Part shown: piece by piece, positions 1-5,366 of the stretch
Numbering within the stretch: position 1 is the first letter of the stretch
Layout: every line of letters begins with the position of its first letter
From: Clostridiales bacterium
Lineage (GTDB): Bacteria; Bacillota; Clostridia; Peptostreptococcales; Anaerovoracaceae
NCBI GenBank assembly: GCA_009778945.1
Contig: WRFF01000090.1
Coordinates: forward strand, 1-7,176
Direction of reading: 5' to 3'
Length of the DNA stretch: 7,176 bases
Notes under the pieces: model-generated
Database searches by the model: none
Told to the model about the DNA's origin: nothing
What the model saw: the letters and a program-made list of their open reading frames with translations, nothing else
Made by a program: the position numbers and the translations under genes

Positions 1-98
1 AGAATAAACACATAGAATAGGCTGCTCCCTCTGGCACCAAAGTGGCCTTAGAGGCATTGGCACGTATGAGGAATATCATATGACACATCTTTTCAGAA

Positions 99-135
99 AA
101 ACCCAGAACAACTTGACACCGTCCAAGTTGGGTTT
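99..135. repeat. Bulged inverted repeat overlapping the -35 region
   Basis: AAACCC (99-104) and AACTTG (110-115) on the left pair with CAAGTT (124-129) and GGGTTT (130-135) on the right. This gives 12 base pairs with a five-base bulge (105-109) and an eight-base loop. The right arm runs into the TTGAAA -35 hexamer at 134-139. The structure could be an operator for the promoter or the terminator of an upstream gene, although no clear T-run follows it. The pairing is read directly from the sequence; the function is not known. Confidence 0.5.
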
Positions 136-169
136 GAAATTTGAAAAACACATACACAATTGATATGAT
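134..169 (+). promoter_or_regulatory. Extended -10 sigma-A-type promoter for the export operon
   Basis: A -35 hexamer TTGAAA (134-139) is followed after exactly 17 bases by TATGAT (164-169), which is preceded by TG and one base (161-163), the extended -10 form. Each hexamer matches the housekeeping consensus at five of six positions. Transcription would start around 176, practically at the ATG at 178, so the operon's transcript may have almost no leader unless another promoter lies further upstream. Confidence 0.55.
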
Positions 170-177
170 GGATAGCG

Positions 178-975
178 ATGAAATTACTGAGTATCTGGAA
201 GTTTAGAATCAGCACGTTTGCGAAATACCGCGAACTCATGCTGCAGCTCGTGGCCCGCGATATCAAGCTGAAATACCGCAGAAGCTATATCGGGTATCTG
301 TGGAGCGTGGTCAACCCGCTGCTTACGATGCTGGTGTTGGTAGCGGTTTTTTCCCAACTCTTTCACAGGACGATCCCGAATTTTCCGGCGTATCTGATCT
401 GCGGGCAGGTGCTGTTCAACTTCATGACGGAATCGACGAAGCAGGCGATGAACTCGATCGTCAAGAACGCGTCTCTGCTGAAAAAGACCTATGTCCCGAA
501 ATATATTTTCACGCTGTCCACGGTGACGAGCTCCGTGGTCACACTGCTTCTCTCCTTCGGCGCGGTCATCATCGTGTTTATCGCGACGGGTGTGCATTTC
601 ACGCCGTACGCGCTGCTGTTCTTCGTCCCTGTCCTGCAAGTGTATCTGTTCAGTCTGGGGATCGGCTTTTTCTTGGCGCAGGCGGCGGTATTTTTCAACG
701 ATATCCAGTTTATTTGGGGTGTGGTCACGACGGCATGGCTGTATTTATCGGCGATCTTTTATGAGGTATCGATTCTGCCGGGTTGGCTCCAGCATCTGGT
801 GGTAGGTTATAACCCGATGTACCTGTTCATCACGGAATTCCGTTATGTGATGTATCAAGGCGCCATGTTCCCGCTTGATTTGTTCTGGAGGGGATGGCTC
901 TGGGCGGTGGGCCTTTTGGTATTCGGGCTGTTTTTCTTCTCAAGAAGCAAGAACAAGTTTATTCTGTATATTTGA
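178..975 (+). CDS. ABC-2 type polysaccharide export permease (Wzm/TagG family)
   Basis: This is the membrane subunit of an ABC exporter that moves a lipid-linked glycan (O-antigen-, capsule- or teichoic-acid-like) across the cytoplasmic membrane. The 265-residue length is typical. The cytoplasmic N-terminus carries the basic family motif at about residues 19-40 (REL..LVARDIKLKYRRSYIG), followed by six hydrophobic spans at roughly 40-60, 67-87, 113-137, 143-170, 178-197 and 237-255. The NPMYLFITEFRYVMYQG stretch (212-228) before the last span is also characteristic. The ATG at 178 is chosen because it leaves a normal-length N-terminal amphipathic segment; only a weak GGA precedes it. The stop is eight bases before the start of the ATPase gene, so the two are surely co-transcribed. 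The exported substrate cannot be read from the sequence. Confidence 0.93.
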   Translation: MKLLSIWKFRISTFAKYRELMLQLVARDIKLKYRRSYIGYLWSVVNPLLTMLVLVAVFSQLFHRTIPNFPAYLICGQVLFNFMTESTKQAMNSIVKNASLLKKTYVPKYIFTLSTVTSSVVTLLLSFGAVIIVFIATGVHFTPYALLFFVPVLQVYLFSLGIGFFLAQAAVFFNDIQFIWGVVTTAWLYLSAIFYEVSILPGWLQHLVVGYNPMYLFITEFRYVMYQGAMFPLDLFWRGWLWAVGLLVFGLFFFSRSKNKFILYI

Positions 976-983
976 GGGCTGCG

Positions 984-1721
984 ATGACGAAACCGGTAGC
1001 GATAGAATTGGACCATGTGACGGTGAGATACAATATGTCTTCCCAGAAAATCGACAATCTGAAGGAGTATTTCATCAAGATGGTCAAGAGGGAGCTGATG
1101 TTCAAGGAGCTCCTGGCGCTGAATGACGTCTCGCTTCGCATCCATCAGGGGGAGGCCTGGGGCGTGATCGGGAAAAACGGCGCCGGAAAATCCACGATGC
1201 TGAAATTGATTTGCCGCATTCTGGCGCCTTACAGCGGCACGGTGCGGGTGTACGGCATGATTGCACCGATGATCGAGCTCGGCGCCGGATTTGACGGCAA
1301 CCTGACGGCGAAGGAAAATATTTTCCTGAACGGCGCGCTCCTGGGGCATTCGAAAAAAGAAATGGAAGCGCATTTTGAGGAAATCGTGGGATTCTCGGAG
1401 CTTCAACAATTCATGGAAATGCCGCTGAAAAATTATTCAAGCGGGATGCGCGCGCGCCTTGGGTTTGCGGTGGCGACCTGCATCAAGCCGGACGTCCTGG
1501 TCGTGGACGAGGTGCTGTCCGTAGGGGATAAGGATTTCAAGAAAAAATGCGAGCAGCGGATGGAGGAACTGCTTGCGGGCGGGACCACGCTGCTGCTGGT
1601 CTCCCACGCGATAGGCGAGGTCAAGAAGCTCTGCGATCACGCGATATGGCTTGCGGGCGGGAAGGAAGTTATGAAGGGGGATGTGGACGCCGTCTGCGAT
1701 GCGTATGACAGCGGGACGTGA
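984..1721 (+). CDS. ABC exporter ATP-binding protein (Wzt/TagH family, short form)
   Basis: This is the cytoplasmic ATPase partner of the preceding permease, powering glycan export. The 245-residue protein shows Walker A GKNGAGKST (63-71), the ABC signature YSSGM (151-155), Walker B LVVDE (172-176) with catalytic Glu176, and the H-loop His208. Like other Wzt/TagH proteins it has a long insertion between the first beta strands (about residues 17-45) that brings a helix before the core. It ends soon after the nucleotide-binding domain, so it lacks the C-terminal glycan-binding domain found in some Wzt proteins. The frame is open upstream to 894, but the ATG at 984 is preferred: it follows GAGGG (974-978) with five-base spacing and begins directly at the conserved domain, and an earlier start would overlap the permease. 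Confidence 0.92.
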   Translation: MTKPVAIELDHVTVRYNMSSQKIDNLKEYFIKMVKRELMFKELLALNDVSLRIHQGEAWGVIGKNGAGKSTMLKLICRILAPYSGTVRVYGMIAPMIELGAGFDGNLTAKENIFLNGALLGHSKKEMEAHFEEIVGFSELQQFMEMPLKNYSSGMRARLGFAVATCIKPDVLVVDEVLSVGDKDFKKKCEQRMEELLAGGTTLLLVSHAIGEVKKLCDHAIWLAGGKEVMKGDVDAVCDAYDSGT

Positions 1722-1723
1722 AG

Positions 1724-2524
1724 ATGCCGGACATACGGGTTTCGGTCATTATTCCGGTATATAACGCGGCGGCCTATGTGGCGCAGGCGGCGTCTTCGGT
1801 GCTTGCGCAGACTTTCGGGGATTTTGAGCTGCTGCTTGTGGACGACGGTTCCGAAGACGGTTCCGCGGCGGTTTGCGAAGAGATCGCGGCGGCGGACGCG
1901 CGCGTCCGGGTGCTTCGTCATGGAGAGAACCGCGGTGTGGCGGCTGCGCGCAATACCGGCGCGGCGGCCGCGCGCGGCGCATGGATCGCGTTCCTGGACG
2001 CGGACGACAGCTGGCTGCCGGAGAAACTCGCATGCCAGATGGATGTGATTGCGGCGGCGGAGGCACCGTCCTGCCCGGCGGCGGGCCGGGGCGCCGCCCC
2101 CGTTCATCTCTGCTGTACGGGTGCGACTTTCTTTGAGGGCGGCGCGGGCAGCGCCGGCGATATCCGCTCTTTTTCCGTACATATCCCAACGCGCATTTCC
2201 AACGCTGCGCTGAGGCGCGGCAATGTCATTATTTCTTCTTCGGTATTGGCGCGGCGGGACGATCTGCTTGAATTTCCGATGGAGCGCAGCGACCTGCATG
2301 AGGACTTTATCACGTGGCTGCGCATCACGGAAAAATACGGAGACGCGCTCGGCTTGGACAGGCCGCTGGTGCGCCGCCGGCTGCGGAAGGGCAGCAAGTC
2401 CGGCGCCAAACTGAACTCTGCGCGCATGACCTGGCGCACCTATCGGTTCATGGGTTACGGATTTTTTGCCCGGCTGTGGTATTTCGCGCACTACGCGTGG
2501 CACGGCATGCGCCGGTACGGATGA
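1724..2524 (+). CDS. Family 2 glycosyltransferase (GT-A fold)
   Basis: The protein probably adds a sugar from a nucleotide-sugar donor to the glycan exported by the adjacent ABC system. In its 266 residues, the N-terminal VSVIIPVYN strand (6-14), the DDGSEDGS nucleotide-binding motif (40-47), the NRGVAAARN motif (69-77) and the DADD metal-binding motif (92-95) are all present. A C-terminal HEDFITWLRI segment (192-201) supplies the likely catalytic base. No transmembrane segment is evident, though the aromatic and basic C-terminus (about 240-266) may touch the membrane. ATG 1724 is preferred over GTG 1718 because GGGA (1713-1716) sits seven bases before it; GTG 1718 would give four bases of overlap with the ATPase gene and no ribosome site. 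The coding DNA is rich in GCG/GGC and residues 110-145 are Ala/Gly/Pro-rich, unlike its neighbours. Sugar specificity is unknown. Confidence 0.9.
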   Translation: MPDIRVSVIIPVYNAAAYVAQAASSVLAQTFGDFELLLVDDGSEDGSAAVCEEIAAADARVRVLRHGENRGVAAARNTGAAAARGAWIAFLDADDSWLPEKLACQMDVIAAAEAPSCPAAGRGAAPVHLCCTGATFFEGGAGSAGDIRSFSVHIPTRISNAALRRGNVIISSSVLARRDDLLEFPMERSDLHEDFITWLRITEKYGDALGLDRPLVRRRLRKGSKSGAKLNSARMTWRTYRFMGYGFFARLWYFAHYAWHGMRRYG

Positions 2525-2525
2525 T

Positions 2526-2565
2526 GGCGCTTGGGCGGCGGGGCTCCCTCCCCCGGACAAGCGCC
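2526..2565 (+). terminator. GC-rich stem-loop, probable end of polysaccharide operon
   Basis: GGCGCTTG (2526-2533) is perfectly complementary to CAAGCGCC (2558-2565). Inside, CGGGG (2539-2543) can pair with CCCCG (2551-2555), giving a long, stable hairpin that begins right after the glycosyltransferase stop codon. Only TGTTT follows, so the U-tract is weak. It may be an intrinsic terminator of modest strength or a transcript-stabilising 3' structure. Confidence 0.55.
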
Positions 2566-2708
2566 TGTTTCCGCCGTGCAAACAGCTTGAGTTTCCGCAA
2601 ACGCAATGAATAAGGAGGCCGTCTTCGGAAATGCGGCCCCTATCCTGCAAATCAGAAATAACCCCTCTATGCAGAAATGTCACTATCAAGCGAAAAATAC
2701 CTGTTTTA

Positions 2709-2723
2709 TGACAATTATTGTCA
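2709..2723. promoter_or_regulatory. Palindrome in repeat unit 1, operator-like
   Basis: TGACAATTATTGTCA is a perfect 15-base dyad (seven-base arms around one T). The size and symmetry suit a dimeric DNA-binding protein. I do not recognise the motif as the site of a known regulator. Confidence 0.45.
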
Positions 2724-2810
2724 CGGAAACCCCTAAATCCTGTTATTTCATGACAATTTGTTTGCCGGAATGCCCGAAAATGTCACGATCCAGCAAAAAA
2801 TATCTGGTTA

Positions 2811-2828
2811 GTGACAATAAATTGTCAC
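2811..2828. promoter_or_regulatory. Palindrome in repeat unit 2, operator-like
   Basis: GTGACAAT, two bases AA, then ATTGTCAC form a perfect dyad with eight-base arms. Although this unit differs most from the others in sequence, the symmetry is kept and even extended, which suggests selection on the dyad. Confidence 0.45.
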
Positions 2829-2915
2829 GAAAACCCCTAAATCCTGTTATTTCATGACAATTTGTCTGCCGGAATGCCCGAAAATGTCACTATCAAGCGA
2901 AAAATACCCGTTTCA

Positions 2916-2930
2916 TGACAATTATTGTCA
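2916..2930. promoter_or_regulatory. Palindrome in repeat unit 3, operator-like
   Basis: The same perfect 15-base dyad as in unit 1. The three dyad centres lie near 2716, 2819.5 and 2923, about 103.5 bases apart. That is close to ten helical turns, so bound proteins would face the same side of the DNA. Confidence 0.45.
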
Positions 2931-3009
2931 CGAAAACCCCTAAATCCTGTTATTTCATGACAATTTGTCCGGTTTGAATGTTCATCACTACGTTTTGCGG
3001 GAACCCTGG

Positions 3010-3046
3010 CAAACAAGTGTTTACATTTGCGAACAGATGTGATAAA
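3010..3046 (+). promoter_or_regulatory. lexA promoter with two candidate LexA (SOS) boxes
   Basis: CAAACAAGTGTTTA (3010-3023) and CGAACAGATGTGAT (3030-3043) both resemble the Gram-positive LexA box, usually given as CGAAC-N4-GTTCG. The first keeps AAC-N4-GTT; the second has a perfect left half and a degraded right half. They start exactly 20 bases apart. A -35-like TTTACA (3020-3025) overlaps the first box. The -10 is ambiguous: GATAAA at 3041-3046 (15-base gap) or TAAAGT at 3043-3048 (17-base gap), both touching the second box. Such an overlap would allow LexA to repress its own gene, as is usual. Assignment is by motif resemblance only. Confidence 0.55.
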
Positions 3047-3070
3047 GTGAGGATATTATCCCGGCAACAG

Positions 3071-3104
3071 ACGGCAGGAACAAAGATACGGCAGGGACGA
3101 AGAT
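3071..3104 (+). repeat. 17-bp tandem duplication in the lexA leader
   Basis: Two adjacent 17-base copies (3071-3087 and 3088-3104) differ at only two positions, reading ACGGCAGGAACAAAGAT then ACGGCAGGGACGAAGAT. The preceding CCGGCAACAG (3061-3070) resembles a partial third copy. The duplication lies in the untranslated leader between the candidate promoter and the lexA ribosome site. Confidence 0.75.
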
Positions 3105-3148
3105 AATAGCATTCAAACACAGCGTTTCCGTAAAGGAGGAGAGTGGAA

Positions 3149-3787
3149 ATGGATACATTGAAACCGCGGGAGCAAAATATTTATGATTTTATGAAACGGG
3201 AGACGACGAAAAAGGGATACCCGCCGACAGTGCGCGAAATCTGTACGGCGCTGAACATCCGGTCGACTTCAACTGTCCATAAGGATATCGCCCGGCTGGA
3301 GAGCAAAGGATATATCCGCAAGGACCCTTCCAAACCGCGCGCGATCTCGTTTGTGGATAAAGCCTGGGGCAATACGCCGGGCAGCGCGGAATTCAGCCGC
3401 GACGACATCGTGGACGTGCCGCTTGTCGGGCATATTGCAGCCGGTACGCCGATCCTTGCGGACGAAAATCTTGAGGGTTTTATCCCGGTGCCGGCGGAAT
3501 ATATCCGCGGCGACAATTTCATGCTCACCGTGCGCGGTGACAGTATGGTGGAAGCCGGCATCTTGGACGGCGACAAGATCCTTGTGCGCGAACAACGGGA
3601 CGCGCATAACGGCGAGATCGTTGTCGCGCTGCTGCAAGGCATCGAGGCGGAGGCGACGGTCAAGACGTATTACCGGGAAGGCGACCACGTGCGCCTTCAG
3701 CCGGAGAACGAAGCGTACAGTCCGATCATCGTGAGGGACGTGCAAATCCTCGGGGTCGTGAAGGGCGTTTTCCGATATCTTCAATAA
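3149..3787 (+). CDS. lexA: LexA repressor, SOS regulator with autoprotease domain
   Basis: LexA represses DNA-damage genes and is inactivated when RecA filaments stimulate its self-cleavage. The 212-residue protein has the N-terminal winged helix (about 4-66, including GYPPTVREI at 23-31 and the recognition segment STSTVHKDI at 39-47) and a C-terminal S24-like protease domain. The cleavage site Ala98-Gly99 lies in GHIAAGTPIL, and the catalytic dyad is Ser132 (RGDSM) and Lys172 (TVK), so the protein should be functional. The winged helix is of the Gram-positive type. ATG 3149 is preferred over GTG 3143, two codons earlier, because AGGAGG (3134-3139) lies nine bases before the ATG but only three before the GTG. 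It appears to be transcribed alone, and its promoter carries likely LexA boxes. Confidence 0.97.
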   Translation: MDTLKPREQNIYDFMKRETTKKGYPPTVREICTALNIRSTSTVHKDIARLESKGYIRKDPSKPRAISFVDKAWGNTPGSAEFSRDDIVDVPLVGHIAAGTPILADENLEGFIPVPAEYIRGDNFMLTVRGDSMVEAGILDGDKILVREQRDAHNGEIVVALLQGIEAEATVKTYYREGDHVRLQPENEAYSPIIVRDVQILGVVKGVFRYLQ

Positions 3788-3808
3788 TTGCGACTATTTC
3801 CCCATACC

Positions 3809-3836
3809 TTTCCGCCGAGCGCATTCGGTGTATAAT
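3809..3836 (+). promoter_or_regulatory. Promoter for the aldehyde dehydrogenase/aminotransferase operon
   Basis: A perfect -10 TATAAT (3831-3836) lies about 87 bases before the dehydrogenase start. The best -35 candidate, TTTCCG (3809-3814, 16-base gap), is poor, which suggests an activator-dependent or weak promoter. A six-pair dyad, CGCCGA (3813-3818) with TCGGTG (3825-3830, one G-T pair), fills the spacer and could be an operator. A separate perfect palindrome TTTCCGGAAA sits downstream at 3880-3889 in the leader. Confidence 0.5.
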
Positions 3837-3922
3837 ATTCGTGCAACAAAAATCATGCGATAAAACGTATGGATTGGATTTTCCGGAAATAGAAGAACCG
3901 GGCGCGGAAAGGAGACAACATA

Positions 3923-5347
3923 ATGGCGGATTTGGATTACAAAGGCTACGTTGAAGGGCTGGTGGCAAAGGCGAGGGCCGCGCAGAAAATTGCGGAAGGA
4001 TTTTCACAGGAACGCGTGGATGAGCTGTGCGAGGCGGTTGCGTATGCGTTGACGATTCCCGAAGTGGCGCTGGATTTCGGTGAGAAATTGGTCGCCGAGT
4101 CGGGCATGGGCGTCGCGAAGGACAAGCAGGCAAAAATGTATGGCAAAGTCAAAGGTTCCTGGGCTCAGATGAAAGGCAAGAAATCGGTCGGCCTCATCGA
4201 CAGCAACAAGGAAACCGGCATTGACACGTACGCGAAGCCGATGGGCGTCATCGGCGCAATCATCCCGGTCACGAACGGAGAGGCGACGCCGGTCGTCAAA
4301 TCCCTCATGGCGCTCAAAACGCGCAACGCCGTCATCCTCGCGCCGCATCCCAAAGCGCGCAAGGTCAATCTCGAGGTCACGAACGCGGTGCGCGAAGTAT
4401 TGAAGAAATTTGACGCGCCGATGGATTTGGTACAGGCAATCGCGCCTGAGTATGTGTCTGTGGAAGCCAGCCAGGAATTGATGCTTCAGTCCGATTTCAT
4501 CCTTGCAACGGGCGGCACGCCGATGGTGCGCCAGGCTTATTCGTCGGGCAATCCGACGATCGGCGTCGGCACCGGGAATGTCGTATGCATCGTGGACGAG
4601 ACGGCGGATTTGGCGGATGCGGCCGATAAGCTGGTGCGGTCGAAGATGTTCGATAACGCGACTTCCTGTTCGACGGAGAACAATATTATCGTCTTTGAAT
4701 CTATCTATGACAAATGGGCCGAGGAAATGGCAGCGCACGGCGCGGCGCTGATCAAGGAAGATTCGCCGGATAAGCAAAAACTTCTGAAGACTCTCTGGCC
4801 GAAATCCCCCGAGAACCACGATCTTGCGAGAGACGTCGTGGCGAGGCCCGCGATTGAGATCGCGCGCCTCGCGGATGTCGACGTCCCCGAAGGGACGAAA
4901 CTCCTCATGGTTGAGGAGAACGGCGGGTACGGCAATGAATTCCCGTTCACGGGTGAAAAGCTTTCCCCGGTCGCGGGCATCCGCAAGGCGAAAAATTTTG
5001 AAGAAGCGCTCGAACAGATGATGAAGATCCTGGAATACCAGGGAAAAGGCCATTCGGTCTCGATCCACACGAAGCTTGACGAGCGGGTTACGGCGCTCGG
5101 CGACCGGATCCCGGTCTGCAAGGTTGTTGTGAATCAGCCGCAGTCCCTGACGAACAGCGGCAGCTGGACCTGCGGCTATCCTGTGTCAATGACGCTCGGC
5201 TGCGGAACCTGGGGCCACAACAGCATCTCGCACAACGCGACATGGAAGGATCTCTTGAATTTCACGTATGTGAGCCGCGAGATCCCGAACTGGCAGCCGT
5301 CCGACGAGGAGCTCTTCAGCGAAAAGATTCGCGCTGCGTTTAAATAA
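3923..5347 (+). CDS. CoA-acylating aldehyde dehydrogenase, sulfoacetaldehyde dehydrogenase (SauS)-like
   Basis: The enzyme likely oxidises an aldehyde with NAD(P)+ and coenzyme A to an acyl-CoA, or runs in reverse. The 474-residue protein has no signal peptide. Features of the acylating branch (AdhE N-terminus, EutE, PduP, SucD, SauS) are clear: PVTNGEATP (115-123), ALKTRNAVILAPHPKA (130-145), ATGGTPMVRQAYSSG (195-209), GVGTGN (214-219), and the nucleophile Cys249 in NATSCSTEN (245-253), which replaces the motif of ordinary aldehyde dehydrogenases. The assignment to sulfoacetaldehyde rests on overall resemblance and on the aminotransferase 19 bases downstream. Succinate semialdehyde or another C2-C4 aldehyde remains possible. 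The start is supported by AAAGGAG (3908-3914) eight bases before the ATG. Class is confident; substrate is tentative. Confidence 0.85.
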   Translation: MADLDYKGYVEGLVAKARAAQKIAEGFSQERVDELCEAVAYALTIPEVALDFGEKLVAESGMGVAKDKQAKMYGKVKGSWAQMKGKKSVGLIDSNKETGIDTYAKPMGVIGAIIPVTNGEATPVVKSLMALKTRNAVILAPHPKARKVNLEVTNAVREVLKKFDAPMDLVQAIAPEYVSVEASQELMLQSDFILATGGTPMVRQAYSSGNPTIGVGTGNVVCIVDETADLADAADKLVRSKMFDNATSCSTENNIIVFESIYDKWAEEMAAHGAALIKEDSPDKQKLLKTLWPKSPENHDLARDVVARPAIEIARLADVDVPEGTKLLMVEENGGYGNEFPFTGEKLSPVAGIRKAKNFEEALEQMMKILEYQGKGHSVSIHTKLDERVTALGDRIPVCKVVVNQPQSLTNSGSWTCGYPVSMTLGCGTWGHNSISHNATWKDLLNFTYVSREIPNWQPSDEELFSEKIRAAFK

Positions 5348-5366
5348 CAAAAAAAGAGGTGGTACT

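Larger units (their letters stand above)
1..177. other. Non-coding leader upstream of the polysaccharide export operon
   Basis: No reading frame of useful length is visible on either strand, and the stretch is AT-rich compared with the genes that follow. Bases 28-58 contain short GC-rich complementary segments (for example CCTCT near 28 and AGAGG near 50) that could fold weakly. A clearer inverted repeat lies at 99-135 and a promoter at 134-169; both are listed separately. The gene upstream is outside the window, so this may also include that gene's 3' end or terminator. Confidence 0.6.
2678..2969. repeat. 103-104 bp tandem repeat array, two complete and one partial copies
   Basis: Three consecutive units begin with TGTCAC at 2678, 2781 and 2885, giving periods of 103 and 104 bases. 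The second half of each unit (TTGTCACGAAAACCCC onward, from 2718, 2822 and 2925) is almost identical in all three. In the first half, units one and three agree closely while the middle one differs at many positions yet keeps its dyad symmetry. The third copy decays after about 2969. The array is much richer in A+T than the flanking genes. Because the entire period is conserved, there are no unique spacers. It may be a regulatory binding array, a source of structured RNA or an intergenic repeat family; none of these can be decided from one locus. Confidence 0.9.
2525..3148. other. Long intergenic region between glycosyltransferase and lexA
   Basis: No convincing gene is present. In order, it holds a GC-rich stem-loop (2526-2565), a stretch with no clear signal apart from a small GGCCG/CGGCC inverted repeat (2617-2638), a 103-104 bp tandem repeat array (2678 to about 2969), the lexA promoter with candidate LexA boxes (3010-3046), and a leader with a 17-bp tandem duplication. 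An AAGGAGG at 2612-2618 precedes an ATG at 2631 by 12 bases, but this opens only 26 codons that run into the repeats, so it is not called as a gene. Confidence 0.7.

Noticed and set aside
2617..2638. GGCCG/CGGCC inverted repeat as a second terminator
   Set aside because: The stem is only five pairs with a 12-base loop and no T-run follows on the + strand; it is too weak to call.
1637..2689. Minus-strand open frame of 350 codons opposite the glycosyltransferase
   Set aside because: It spans the ATPase end, the glycosyltransferase and the start of the repeats, and shows only Arg-rich low-complexity translation.
2606..2857. An 83-codon open frame beginning MNKEAVFG that could be a small protein
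   Set aside because: It runs through the non-coding tandem repeats, has no recognisable domain and loses frame relative to the repeat period (103-104 is not a multiple of three), so the two units it crosses encode different peptides.
2709..2930. Known operators such as PerR, Fur, Rex, CRP/FNR or TnrA sites
   Set aside because: The TGACAAT/ATTGTCA dyad does not match the arm sequence or spacing of these consensus sites.
2931..2947. Telomere-like CCCCTAAA motif in the repeats
   Set aside because: It occurs once per 103-bp unit rather than as a short tandem, and the location is internal to a gene-rich region; the resemblance is coincidental.
2678..2969. CRISPR array
   Set aside because: The entire 103-104 bp period is repeated with no unique spacers of regular length, and no cas gene is nearby.
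4004..5068. Minus-strand open frame of 354 codons opposite the aldehyde dehydrogenase
   Set aside because: It is the antisense shadow of a conserved enzyme, caused by GC-biased third positions, with no family motif.
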